A DNA stretch of 63,112 bases, taken from the NCBI GenBank assembly GCA_002305545.1, contig DBRG01000019.1, positions 189,346-252,457 of the forward strand, written 5' to 3'. Source of the DNA: Bacteroidales bacterium UBA1374 (GTDB lineage Bacteria > Bacteroidota > Bacteroidia > Bacteroidales > UBA932). A program made the position numbers and the translations under genes. Shown here in pieces: positions 35,896 to 46,200 of the stretch (positions are counted from its first letter, which is position 1; each line of letters opens with the position of its first letter). A model generated the notes under the pieces. The model had not been told where the DNA came from, ran no database searches, and saw only the letters and a program-made list of their open reading frames with translations.

Positions 35896-37530
35896 ATGAA
35901 ACGTTATGTCTACAGCCTTCTGGCGCTGATCATGCTGCTCCCTGTATCCTGTTCCCGGAGCGGCGGTTCTCCCGATCCCGACGCGCAACAACTCTTTATG
36001 GGTGAAAATATTGCCGTGGCCCCCACTGTTTATGGAAAAGTGAAGGGTTATATTTTACGGGACATTTACCATTTTATGGGAATTCCTTACGGAGCCAGCA
36101 CCGAAGGGAAAAACAGGTTCATGCCACCCTGTCCCCCTGAACCCTGGGACGAAGTGCTTCCCTGTGTCTATTTTCCAACCTCGGCTCCCCAGGTAGTGAG
36201 GTATTCCCGCAATTCTGAATCCTATTCCGCTTTTGTGGACAGGTGGAATTACGATGAGATAGGAGAAGATTGCCTTCGGCTCAATGTATGGACCCCGGCC
36301 CTTGACGGGAACAAGAGGCCGGTCATTGTATGGTTGCACGGTGGCGGTTTTTCAAGCGGTAATTCCATTGAACAGAACGGATACGGAGGTGAGAACCTGG
36401 CCCGTTACGGGGATATTGTATTTTGTTCTGTCAATCACCGTCTGAACGCATTTGGTTTTTCAGATTTCTCTGCTGTTGGCGGGGAAGCATTCAAGAATTC
36501 AGGTAATGTGGGACTGCTGGATATTATAGCTGCCCTGGAATGGATCCGGGACAATATTGCCAACTTTGGTGGTGATCCGGGCAATGTAACCATCATTGGG
36601 CAATCAGGAGGTGGTTCCAAAGTAAGTGCCATTGCCACCATGCCTGCCGCCAAGGGACTGGTTCACAAGGCAGTTGCACTTAGCGGGAACTCAATTAAAG
36701 CGGGAAATCCGGAATTTTCGGCAGGGCTTGGCGCATGCATCCTGGAGGAAGCCGGTTTACAGCCTTCACAGATTAATAAGCTACAGGAAATGCCCTGGGA
36801 GGAATACCTTGCCCTTGCCAACCGGGCAGCCACGAATTACAACAGCCGGTTGAAAGGACTGGGGATCAGGGGAGGATTCGGCCCGGTGGCAGACGGAACG
36901 GTATTGCCTGCCGATACGTATTTTTCGGCAGATGATCCTTCAATTCCCGATATTCCCATGATATACTGCACCACGTTCCATGAATGGAATCCCAACAGGG
37001 ACCGTCCGGAACTGGAAGATGTATCATTGGAAGAGGTGACGGAAAATCTTAAGGAACGTTATGCAGACAAAGCCCTCGAAATTGTGGCAGCTTATGCCGG
37101 TCAGTTCCCGGATAAAAAACCCATCGAAATATGGGCCCTTATCAGTTCCAGCCGGGTGAATGTGGTACGTGCAGCCAACACCAAGTTGCAGCAGCAATCC
37201 CCCGTCTATGTAGCCTGGTTCGGATGGCAACCGCCTTTGTTTGACGGACGGCTGCGTGCATTCCATTGTATTGACATCTGTTTCTGGTTCTGCAACACAG
37301 ACCTTATGGTCACCCATACCGGAGGTGGTAAGGAACCCAGAATGCTTTCAAGGAAAATGGCCGATGCCCTGCTACGGTTCATGAGAACGGGCAATCCCAA
37401 CGGAGGTTCATTGCCGTTCTGGCCTGAATATACCATCGGGAAAGGGGAAACCATGGTGTTTAACACCCACCCTGAAGTTGTCAACGATCCGGACAGGGAA
37501 GCACGTCTGGTCCTGGAGCAGGCAATGTAA
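35896..37530 (+). CDS. Type-B carboxylesterase lipoprotein
   Basis: 544 residues from the ATG at 35896. Lipobox LPVSC (Cys20). Alpha/beta hydrolase with oxyanion-hole loop VWLHGGGFSSGNS, nucleophile in GQSGGGSK (S237), likely acid in TTFHEWN (E363) and His in AFHCIDICF (H457). Begins 8 nt after the GH31 stop, so it is part of the glycan operon. An O-acetyl or other acyl group on the incoming glycan is the obvious candidate substrate, though type-B carboxylesterases are not the usual xyloglucan deacetylases. Confidence 0.9.
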   Translation: MKRYVYSLLALIMLLPVSCSRSGGSPDPDAQQLFMGENIAVAPTVYGKVKGYILRDIYHFMGIPYGASTEGKNRFMPPCPPEPWDEVLPCVYFPTSAPQVVRYSRNSESYSAFVDRWNYDEIGEDCLRLNVWTPALDGNKRPVIVWLHGGGFSSGNSIEQNGYGGENLARYGDIVFCSVNHRLNAFGFSDFSAVGGEAFKNSGNVGLLDIIAALEWIRDNIANFGGDPGNVTIIGQSGGGSKVSAIATMPAAKGLVHKAVALSGNSIKAGNPEFSAGLGACILEEAGLQPSQINKLQEMPWEEYLALANRAATNYNSRLKGLGIRGGFGPVADGTVLPADTYFSADDPSIPDIPMIYCTTFHEWNPNRDRPELEDVSLEEVTENLKERYADKALEIVAAYAGQFPDKKPIEIWALISSSRVNVVRAANTKLQQQSPVYVAWFGWQPPLFDGRLRAFHCIDICFWFCNTDLMVTHTGGGKEPRMLSRKMADALLRFMRTGNPNGGSLPFWPEYTIGKGETMVFNTHPEVVNDPDREARLVLEQAM

Positions 37531-37539
37531 TCCCTGGAG

Positions 37540-38226
37540 TTATTTGGAAGTTTCGGCCTGGCGCTGTGCTTCCTCAACCATCTTTTCATTAGGCAGGATG
37601 TAAATCTCCACACGGCGGTTTTGCAGCCTGCCTTCTATTGTATTATTGTCGGCAACCGGTTCGTGTATTCCTTTTCCCAGGGTTGTCATACGGTTGATGT
37701 CTACCCCTTCCAGCAACATGAAATCACGTACACTCCGTGCCCTTCTTTCAGATAGTCCCTGGTTGTATTCCACCGTCCCGGTAATATCTGTATGGCCAAT
37801 GATTTCGATGTTGGTATCGGGGTTTTGGTTCATATTGCCCGCAAAATCCCGGAGGGCGGTTTTGGCGTTCTCACCAATTGCTGTTGAATTGGTGGCAAAA
37901 AGGATCCCGGACACCAGGGTCACCTTGATGGCCTGCCCTTCATTAACGATTTCTACGGAGGCATCTTCGGGGAGGATCTCTTCCAGTTCCTGTTTTTGCT
38001 TATCCATATGCCGGCCAATCAGAATACCTGCCACACCGCCAACCACAGCCCCAATGGCTGTTTCCACCGCCGTGTTACCGGCAGCAGCCCCAATGCCTGC
38101 TCCGGCAGCCGCTCCCGCAGCAACGCCAATACCGGCTCCTACGCCTGTTCTGCCTATGGTCCCGCAACCACTCAGGGTAAGGGATGCAATGAGCACTCCT
38201 GTTATTAAAGATCTTATTGTTTTCAT
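37540..38226 (-). CDS. OmpA-family lipoprotein (YiaD-like)
   Basis: 228 residues. Lipobox TLSGC (Cys21), then a Gly/Ala-rich glycine-zipper segment (about 25-75), and a C-terminal OmpA peptidoglycan-binding domain (IEIIGHTDITGTVEYNQGLS, ERRARSVRDFML, NRRVEIYI). Links outer membrane to peptidoglycan. It interrupts the plus-strand glycan genes and is probably not part of that regulon. Confidence 0.93.
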   Translation of the reverse strand: MKTIRSLITGVLIASLTLSGCGTIGRTGVGAGIGVAAGAAAGAGIGAAAGNTAVETAIGAVVGGVAGILIGRHMDKQKQELEEILPEDASVEIVNEGQAIKVTLVSGILFATNSTAIGENAKTALRDFAGNMNQNPDTNIEIIGHTDITGTVEYNQGLSERRARSVRDFMLLEGVDINRMTTLGKGIHEPVADNNTIEGRLQNRRVEIYILPNEKMVEEAQRQAETSK

Positions 38227-38237
38227 ATTAAGTTTGA

Positions 38238-38245
38238 TAAATTTG
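38238..38245 (+). promoter_or_regulatory. -7 element for the GH9 gene
   Basis: TAAATTTG matches TANNTTTG and lies 20 nt before the ATG at 38266, so this GH9 gene may be transcribed separately from the upstream glycan operon. Confidence 0.4.
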
Positions 38246-38265
38246 TCATAACTAAAGTAAAGATA

Positions 38266-39888
38266 ATGAAAAAATCATTTATTCTTCTTGTGCTTCTTAC
38301 CGCCTGCACATCGGGCGGACAAGTGGTTGTAAACCAGCTTGGCTATTATCCCGGTCAGGAAAAAACAGCCATTGTGGATGCATCATTCCGGGGCTCTTTC
38401 CGGGTAGTTGACCATCAGAACGGAACTACGGTATTTGAAGGAACTGCCGGTGAAGTGTTCTCCTCGCACTTTTCGGACAAGGAACGTACCCGGCTTGATT
38501 TCACGTCTTTAGACAGCTCCGGAGTTTACCGTATTGTAACGGAACAAGGGATGGAGTCGCCTGCTTTCAGAATCGGGGACAGCATCCTGGCCCCCCTGGC
38601 ATCGGCCGCCCTGGAAGCGTTTTTGTTACAACGATCCACCCCGGGACACCCGGATACAGTGGTTCTGGTGCATGCCTCGGCTGCATCGCCGGAAAGGCCT
38701 GAAGGGACCATCATTGCTTCTGCCGGAGGATGGTACGATGCCGGTGATTACAACAAATACATAGTAAATGCATCTTATACGACCGGGCTCCTGCTTGCCG
38801 GATATGAACAATACCCTGGCTATGCCCTAAACCCACGGCTGCTGGACGAGGTGATGTACAATCTGCAATGGAGCCTGACCATGCAGGACCCTGCCGACGG
38901 CGGGGTATACCATAAATTGACCACACCCGAATTCGAGGCGTTCATTAAACCCGGTGAATGTAAAAAACCGCGTTATGTGGTGCAAAAGAGTGTTACCGCT
39001 ACGTTGGATTTTGCTGCATCCATGGCACAGGCCGCCCGTATTTACAGGAATTTTGAAGAATATGCCACCAAGGCAGAGATCATGGAGCAGGCCGCAGAAG
39101 CGGCATTCCTCTGGGCCCTGGAACATCCCGATGCCTTATACAACCAGTTCCGGATGAATGAACAATTCACTCCTGCCATTCAAACAGGTGCCTATGGTGA
39201 TTTCTCGGCCAGGGATGAGTTTTTCTGGTCTTCCTGCGAATTGTATCTTACAACCCAAAAAGCAGCATATCTTGATAAAATACTGGAATATGCCCCTGAA
39301 AAATTCACTGCCCCCACCTGGGGAAATGTCTATGGACTGGGCATTTTTGCTTTATTGACACACAACAAGGCAACCCCCGAAATGAAAGAACAACTGATCT
39401 CATTCTGTGACAGCGTGGTATCACTGGCCGGTGGAGCGCCATTTGCTTCATCTTACGGCAACTCGGTACATGATTTCTACTGGGGATGCCTGTCTGAAAG
39501 CTGTTGCATCAACGCCATCTCTCTTCTCTACGGGTTCAGCCAGACCGGAAACAGGGATTATCTTATGCAGGCTTTCCATAACATGGATTACCTGCTGGGA
39601 AGGAATCCCACCGGGTATTGTTATGTGACAGGAACCGGAAGTAAAAGCCCGCAAAATCCCCACCATCGTCTGGCCGATACGGATGATATCCCCGGACCGC
39701 TTCCCGGATTCCTGGTAGGGGGACCAAATCCTGCCAGGCAGGACGGATGTGCCTATCCTTCCGACCTGCCCGACGAATGTTACCTGGACGAAGTGGAAGC
39801 GTATGCTTCCAATGAAATTGCCATTAACTGGAATGCCACATTATTGCATCTTGCGATTGCCCTGGAGGAGCTTTCGCAGCTCCTTTGA
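38266..39888 (+). CDS. GH9 endo-glucanase-type lipoprotein
   Basis: 540 residues. Signal ends at LLTAC (Cys14), a likely lipoprotein. CelD_N-like domain (VVNQLGYYPGQEKTAIV), then the GH9 catalytic domain: WYDAGDYNKY (D158, D161), NPHHRL, and acid Glu in ASNEIAINWN (E517). The final motifs are all intact. GH9 enzymes occur in Bacteroides xyloglucan loci, so a backbone-cleaving role beside the GH35 and GH31 enzymes is plausible. Confidence 0.93.
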   Translation: MKKSFILLVLLTACTSGGQVVVNQLGYYPGQEKTAIVDASFRGSFRVVDHQNGTTVFEGTAGEVFSSHFSDKERTRLDFTSLDSSGVYRIVTEQGMESPAFRIGDSILAPLASAALEAFLLQRSTPGHPDTVVLVHASAASPERPEGTIIASAGGWYDAGDYNKYIVNASYTTGLLLAGYEQYPGYALNPRLLDEVMYNLQWSLTMQDPADGGVYHKLTTPEFEAFIKPGECKKPRYVVQKSVTATLDFAASMAQAARIYRNFEEYATKAEIMEQAAEAAFLWALEHPDALYNQFRMNEQFTPAIQTGAYGDFSARDEFFWSSCELYLTTQKAAYLDKILEYAPEKFTAPTWGNVYGLGIFALLTHNKATPEMKEQLISFCDSVVSLAGGAPFASSYGNSVHDFYWGCLSESCCINAISLLYGFSQTGNRDYLMQAFHNMDYLLGRNPTGYCYVTGTGSKSPQNPHHRLADTDDIPGPLPGFLVGGPNPARQDGCAYPSDLPDECYLDEVEAYASNEIAINWNATLLHLAIALEELSQLL

Positions 39889-39903
39889 TTATGCACCGAA
39901 TGA

Positions 39904-40494
39904 TTATTCGGCGAAACGTTTTTCGATCACATTCCAGTCCAGAATGTCCCAGAAAGCCTTGATGTAATCCGGTCGCCTGTTCTGGTAATCAAGGTAATAG
40001 GCGTGTTCCCACACATCGCAGGTCAGGAGTGGTTTCTGTTTCCTGGCCAGGGGGCATCCTGCGTTGGATTCCTGGGTTATGACCAGGTCACCTTCCTGAT
40101 CAAGCACCAGCCAGGCCCATCCGGAACCGAATACCGTGGCAGCTGCACCAGAAAAATTCTCTACGAATTTTTCAAATTTTCCGAAATCTTTTTCAATAGC
40201 TCTCAACAACTCATTTTCAGGACGTTTTTTTGCAGCAGCGGAAGTTTTGAACTGACTAAAATAAAAAGTGTGATTGAATACCTGAGCTGCGTTGTTGAAC
40301 AGGGGGCCGGCAGGAGCCTTGGCAATAATGGTTTCAAGGCCGGAGTTTTCGAAAGGGGTTCCCACGATCAGGTTGTTCAGGTTGTTTAGATAAGCCTGGT
40401 GGTGTTTGCCGTAATGATAACCTATTGTTAAGGAACTTATGGCAGGAGCCAGATCGTTGGCTGAAAATGGCAGTGGTGGTAGTTGATGTGTCAT
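39904..40494 (-). CDS. sodB: Iron/manganese superoxide dismutase
   Basis: 196 residues. Metal ligands are visible in GYHYGKHHQAYL (His), VFNHTFYF (His) and DVWEHAYYLDY (Asp, His). The FGSGWAWLV segment is typical. Converts superoxide to peroxide in the cytoplasm. A minus-strand TATATTTG (40525-40518) 24 nt before the ATG is a good -7 element. Metal choice (Fe, Mn or cambialistic) cannot be set by eye. Confidence 0.96.
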   Translation of the reverse strand: MTHQLPPLPFSANDLAPAISSLTIGYHYGKHHQAYLNNLNNLIVGTPFENSGLETIIAKAPAGPLFNNAAQVFNHTFYFSQFKTSAAAKKRPENELLRAIEKDFGKFEKFVENFSGAAATVFGSGWAWLVLDQEGDLVITQESNAGCPLARKQKPLLTCDVWEHAYYLDYQNRRPDYIKAFWDILDWNVIEKRFAE

Positions 40495-40549
40495 AATTAA
40501 TCGTGTTAGTTGTTAGACAAATATACTCAATTTTACTTACATTTGTTTT

Positions 40550-42511
40550 ATGGATATTTTGAGATTGAGTAAAAAGAATGAGGCGCAATACAACCAGTTG
40601 GTAGAGGAGCAGCGCGATATTTTTCTAAAAAATGCAGCCATAAACAGGCTGCCTGAGGACCTGGAAAGGATCAGACAGGCGTATGAATATGCATACAAGG
40701 CACATGACAGGCAAACCAGGAAAACAGGAGAACCTTACATATTGCATCCGATAGCCGTAGCACGCATAGTGAATGAGGAACTGGGACTGGGAACAAATCC
40801 CATCATAGCTTCCCTGCTGCATGATGTGGTGGAAGATACCGCGAGTACCACGGAAGAGATCAGGGAACTTTTCGGGGAAGATATTGCATTCCTGGTTGAC
40901 GGACTGACAAAAGAAAAAATGGAGCAATATGAGTTGTCCATGCAGGTGGATAACATCCGCAAAATGTTGATGACCATTCAGTATGACATCCGTGCCCTGC
41001 TTATCAAGCTGGCAGACAGGCTACATAACATGAGGACACTGGCCGATATGCCCCTGCACAAACAAATGAAGATAACGGGCGAGACCGATTTTTTCTTCGC
41101 ACCGCTTGCCAACAGGTTGGGTCTGTATAATGTAAAGACAGAGCTGGAGAATTTAAGTTTCAAGTTCCGCTCGCCTGAGGAATATGCCAGGATCCAGAAG
41201 ATACTGGATGATTATGCCATTGAGACCCAGGGAATAAGAAATCGCTTTGTGGCTCCCATTGAACAGATGCTGCGCGATCACGACATCAATGCCACCATGA
41301 CGCAGGATATCAGGAGCGTTTATTCCATATGGCGTCATATGCAGCAAAAGCAGGTGCCTTTCCGTCGCCTGGAAAGTGTATACGTTTTCAACATCGTATT
41401 TGAGTTGAAAACCGGAGGCCAATGTGAAATATCAGAAAAAAACCAGTGTCTGGAAATTTATTCCCTGCTTACAGATCTTTACACAGAGCGCGTTGGTAGT
41501 TTCCACAACTACGTTGACAATCCCAAGGCCAACGGTTACGAAGGATTGCACTGCATGTTCATGACCGAACACGGAACGTGGGCAGAGGTCCATATCAAGA
41601 GTAAGCGGATGCTGGAAGCTTCCATACGCGGAAGTATTGTCAAGCGGCATAAACACGTCGGGATCGGGGGCGTGGATGCCTGGGTTGAGGAATTCCGGGG
41701 AACGCTCAAGGACATGGTATACCATGACGGTTTCAACAACAAGGACGGTTTTTTCCTGGAAGGGGTGAAAGCAAACCTTTATACTGATGACATAAGGGTA
41801 TTCACACCAAAAGGAGAACAGATACTGCTGCCAAGCAATGCCACCGCACTGGATTTTGCTTATGTAATCCACTCCGAGATCGGAGACCACGCCCTGTTTG
41901 CACGCGTTAACGGGATGCTTTGCTCCATCAAGACAGTGCTCAAACGCGGGGACAGGGTGGAAATTGGGACATCTTCAACTATCATGCCCCAGAAGGACTG
42001 GCTGGAAGCCGTGGTAACCTATAAAGCCAAATCCTGTATAAGGAGCGCACTCAGGAAGCAAAACATATCCGTTAAGCCATCCAAGTATAAATTTGCTAAA
42101 TGTTGTTCGCCGCTTCCCGGTGATGAATTGCTGGGATTCGAGGCCCAGGACGGGAGCGGGAAGGTTTTTGTGCATACCCGTAATTGCGAACACGCCATAA
42201 AACTGTCCACCGAGCACGGAGAAACGATTGTCAATGTAGACGTTGAGGTGGATGAATTCACGTATTACCCGGCCCGTATTTATGCATTTGGAGTTGACCG
42301 CAAAGGGATCACGTTTGAAATATCCCGGATCATATCCGAAGAGTGGGGTCTGAACATCAACAATATGACCGTGACTACCAAGGATGCCCTGTTTGAATGT
42401 GATATCCTGCTTGAAGTCCGCTCTGCCAGGGAGATCAACAGCATTATAGCGCGGCTGGAATCTGTCCTGGGTGTAGAAGAAGTCCGGAGGAAGACTATCA
42501 GGCGGGATTGA
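40550..42511 (+). CDS. RelA/SpoT homologue, probably hydrolase-only
   Basis: 653 residues: HD hydrolase, degenerate synthetase, TGS and ACT domains. The HD metal and catalytic residues are present: H66 (ILHPI), H91 D92 with E95 D96 (HDVVEDT) and D156 (KLADRLHN). In the synthetase domain the Arg of the GRPK motif is replaced (TQDIRSVYS, Asp253) and the catalytic Asp of the DLIAIR strand is replaced (ESVYVFNIV, Ser276), whereas NGYEGLH and EVHIK remain. The enzyme should degrade but not make (p)ppGpp. Another RSH elsewhere would have to be the synthetase. The last 14 nt overlap kdsB. Confidence 0.9.
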   Translation: MDILRLSKKNEAQYNQLVEEQRDIFLKNAAINRLPEDLERIRQAYEYAYKAHDRQTRKTGEPYILHPIAVARIVNEELGLGTNPIIASLLHDVVEDTASTTEEIRELFGEDIAFLVDGLTKEKMEQYELSMQVDNIRKMLMTIQYDIRALLIKLADRLHNMRTLADMPLHKQMKITGETDFFFAPLANRLGLYNVKTELENLSFKFRSPEEYARIQKILDDYAIETQGIRNRFVAPIEQMLRDHDINATMTQDIRSVYSIWRHMQQKQVPFRRLESVYVFNIVFELKTGGQCEISEKNQCLEIYSLLTDLYTERVGSFHNYVDNPKANGYEGLHCMFMTEHGTWAEVHIKSKRMLEASIRGSIVKRHKHVGIGGVDAWVEEFRGTLKDMVYHDGFNNKDGFFLEGVKANLYTDDIRVFTPKGEQILLPSNATALDFAYVIHSEIGDHALFARVNGMLCSIKTVLKRGDRVEIGTSSTIMPQKDWLEAVVTYKAKSCIRSALRKQNISVKPSKYKFAKCCSPLPGDELLGFEAQDGSGKVFVHTRNCEHAIKLSTEHGETIVNVDVEVDEFTYYPARIYAFGVDRKGITFEISRIISEEWGLNINNMTVTTKDALFECDILLEVRSAREINSIIARLESVLGVEEVRRKTIRRD

Positions 42512-43238
42512 GCATCTTCCGTGCCTCTTCCAGATCTTTGGGAACATCTATACCCCTGGTATAACCGGGTACTTCTACCATTTTAACCCTCATATTGTAT
42601 TCAAGGAACCTCAGGTTCTCCAGTTTTTCTGACAATTCAAGGGGACCGGGTGCCAGGGATGCGAAACGCAGCAAAGCTTCCCTGCGGAAGGCGTAGACCC
42701 CGATGTGCCTGAAAGCCTTAGTTTTATATTCTTCGGGATCCCGGGTGTAAGGTATGGGAGCCCGCGAGAAAAGCAGGGCGAAGCCCTGTCTGTCTGTCAC
42801 CACCTTGACCACGTTGGGATTATCGAATTCCCCAGGGTCGCCCAGGGGAGACATCAGGGAAGCAACATCAACAGATTCAGCCCCCGGTTCTTCAAATACG
42901 CCGAGAAGTGCCTTCAGCGGACCTGCCGAGGTAAAGGGTTCATCGCCCTGAACGTTGATGATCACATCGGCCTGCGGGTAATGCGCGGCTGCCTCGGCAA
43001 TCCGGTCGCTGCCGCAAAGGTGCTTTCCGGTGCTCATGCGGGCTTCTCCTCCGTGGCTGACAATTTCCCGGTAAATCTCCTGGCTGTCTGTTACCACGAC
43101 CACTTTTCTGAAGAGGCCCGTTTCCAGGGTCGCGCGCCAGGTGCGCAGGATTACTGTTTCATCTCCCAGCTTTTGCATCAGCTTTCCCGGGAAACGTTCA
43201 GATGCATAGCGTGCCGGAATTAATGCTATGGTGTACAT
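42498..43238 (-). CDS. kdsB: 3-deoxy-manno-octulosonate cytidylyltransferase (CMP-Kdo synthetase)
   Basis: 246 residues. Activates Kdo with CTP for lipid A core synthesis. The family start IALIPARYASERFPGK is at the N-terminus; VIINVQGDEPF holds the Mg-binding Asp; RHIGVYAFRREALL and ENLRFLEYN are also typical. The ATG at 43238 is preferred over an in-frame TTG nine nt upstream. It begins 1 nt after the stop of the AsmA-like gene, so the two are co-transcribed. Confidence 0.96.
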   Translation of the reverse strand: MYTIALIPARYASERFPGKLMQKLGDETVILRTWRATLETGLFRKVVVVTDSQEIYREIVSHGGEARMSTGKHLCGSDRIAEAAAHYPQADVIINVQGDEPFTSAGPLKALLGVFEEPGAESVDVASLMSPLGDPGEFDNPNVVKVVTDRQGFALLFSRAPIPYTRDPEEYKTKAFRHIGVYAFRREALLRFASLAPGPLELSEKLENLRFLEYNMRVKMVEVPGYTRGIDVPKDLEEARKMLNPA

Positions 43239-43239
43239 T

Positions 43240-46200
43240 TTATTCAAAGCTATAATTTTCGAAATATTTCTTGATATGTTCTCTCAGGTTCACTCGGATG
43301 CTGTCAATCCGGTAGGAAAGGGCCGGGATTCCCTGGTCAGTGAAACGGGCGCGTCCAAGGTCAATTTTATAATCTTCCGGGACCCCAAGCACATCAATTC
43401 CGAATCTGAACGGAACGGGAGATTTGAGCAGGGAAATATGGTAATGAAATGTGCCGTCCATGTTATGGGATCCGGCAATGGCCGCCCTGTAACGGTCAAT
43501 TTCCATGATGAAAGGATACACATCTACCCGGTTGTCCGCCACGGTGGCTTCAACGCGGATGCTGTCTATCAGGTTGAGGGCCTTTTTCCTGAACATCAGT
43601 TTGCGGGAAATCTCGGAAAAAGTCTCCCCGTCCAGCAGGACCAGGCCGTCGCCTTTGATGCGGCAGGCCCCCTGCAAGGTGGGCAGAACCAGGTTCATTC
43701 CGGTATCGAGCCGCGAAGTGGCTGATAGCTGGATATCGGCTAGTCCCCTGAAGGAGCCAATCATTGGGAATAATGTATCCAGGGAAGGTATGAGCCTGAC
43801 AGCCTCTTCCAGGAGTACGTTATTCATTTCCATGTTCAGGCCCACTTGCAGGCTATCTTTGTCAGGAGTGGCATACAAGGCGTCTATGGTAATATCCCCG
43901 GCATTTGAAAAGGCCTGCAGTTCGTCCAGTTGCAGGTAACGGTCAGCAGCGCGAAGCATTCCGTGAAGGCCTTGCATCTGTAAATGACGGTAATAGGCGT
44001 TGGATACGGCCAGGACCAGCTGAAGGTTCACGTTCCCGGGTACTATCAGCAGGTTCTGATAAGCGGGGATTTCCGTGGAATCGGCCAGGCTGTCTTGTTT
44101 ATCCATAGAGGACATTCCGGAACTGATTGCCCGGATCAGCTCATTGCAGTCCAGAGTATCGCTCTGAAGGTCAAAATTGAGCCCCAGGCGTCCCCGTCCC
44201 AGCAGCACCCGGCGCATATCGGTCATATACCCGTTAAGCAATAAGTCGGACCGTCCTGCCCTGATGACGGTATTGGTAATCTCGAGCCGGTCATTTAACA
44301 GTACAAGATGTGCATCGCTAACCTGTGTGTTGAGCGGTATAAATGGTGTAGCAAGCTGTATCTGGCCTGCCTTCAGCGTCCCGTTCACATTCCACCTGCG
44401 CAGCAATCCGCGCTCCTCCCTGTCCAGATCCAGAGACAGGTCGGCATAGGAAAATTCGTGACGGGTGCGTGTTCTGCGGAGCAGGAACGTGTCCCTGCGC
44501 GCAGACAGGCCGGTTGTATCCCTGCGCTGTGTCCTGACATTACGGGTCAGGTCTGCCTGCAGTTGCAGGTCCGAGATACGTCCCCGGTGAACGCCCATCA
44601 TGGCTCCGGCTGAACGGGATTCCAGCGTTAGCCCGATTACAGGAAGGCTTTGGTCGCGGCTGTCGGGCTTTACAGAAAAAACGATATTTCCACCATCCAT
44701 CCGGATGCGGGTGGAATCATTTACATATACCCGCAGGTTCCTGCTTATTAAAGATCCGTTCAACGGTTGGACCTTTGTGCTGTCCATGGTGAACATGTCC
44801 GGGGTGCTGCCGGCTTTAAGTTCTGTCCCTGAAAGGACTGCCAATTCCCGGCCCTTGTAACGGATTTGCAGGCTGTCGCTGCCAACCTCAAGATCTAAAG
44901 ATGTTCCCGGGTTGATGTCCAGGAGGGCCCGGGTGGTATCGGCCCTGCAGAACAGGTTATAGGCAGGCAAATCCAGGGTAAAACCTTCTGTCAGGAAACG
45001 GCCCCTGAGCATAATGTTTCCCAATGCGGTCAGAGTCAGGTCTTTAAGTCTGAAATCGGCCTCAAGGTCAGCAGAAACATCTCCGGTGGCCTGATCTTCT
45101 CCAATACTTTCCACAAGACCGGAAAGCCGGTCAAGGTGTACTTCCATTCCGGCAGAAAGCCTTACAGCGGGTTCTTTGAAAACAGATGACAAAATCCCGT
45201 CCAGAGACAGGTCCAGGGCAGGGCTTCTGACTTCCAGGCCTTTCATTTCCAAACTTCCGTAATTGCCTTTTCCAGGGTCATAGGAAGTAACAATACCGGC
45301 TTGAAATTCAGGGATCATAATCCCTGAGGGACGGTACAGAAAGCTTCCCGGACCGGCCGCAAGACGGGCGTTGAAAACCGGGAATTTACCGCTCTGGTAG
45401 TGATAGGCCCCGTTTAGGATCACCACCACATCCTTTAGCGGCAGGGACGATTCAAACGGCTTTTCCCGGGGCAGCAGGCTCAGGGGAATCGCATCGTAAA
45501 GGTCTGTCAGGCCGGTAGAGTCTATGCGGCAAATGCCCCGCAATTCCAGGCTGTCTTCACGTAAGCCCATGAATCCGTTGATGTACAGGGGAACTTTTCC
45601 AAGTACAGTCTCACAATCTTTAAAGTAGTAGTCATCAAAATCATTAACAAGGGTAATACCTCCCCTGACAAGGAAAGGGATCCTGTCAAACAACAAGTTT
45701 TCCCCCACGATCAGGGTGTTGGAAAAGGATTGGATGTCTGCATTGTATCCCCCGCCCCTGAAAGAAGCCCGGGCCGTCATATCTTTAATGCCAACGCTGT
45801 AATAGACGGTGTCCTTATCATCGTGATAGGTAAAGCGCAGGGTGTCGCTTACACTCAACCGGGCAATGGAAAGTCCATAAGAAGGGGACAGGGTGTCCTC
45901 CGATTCGGGAAATATATCCCAGTTTGAGCGGTCCTGTTTGTCTGTAAACAGATGAATTACAGCTTGTTCAAGGTGAAGACGGGGAATGAAAATCTTACGC
46001 AGTAAAAGGGCAGAAGGGCGAAGGGACACCTCCATTTTTCTAAAAACCAACAGTGTATCCGCCCATTTTTCCGTACTGTCAGGTGCCGGCACCAGAATTT
46101 TTCCGTTATCCAGTTCAACGGAGATGTCAGGAAAGTCCCTGAGGACGTGGACAGTGGCACCTGAAAGGGTAACGGAAGCTTCCAGGTATTGGTCTGCATA

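Noticed and set aside
37321..37332. GGAGGTGGTAAG, like the start of the repeat units
   Set aside because: It lies in the carboxylesterase coding frame (Gly-Gly-Gly-Lys), has no partner inverted copy and is a chance match.
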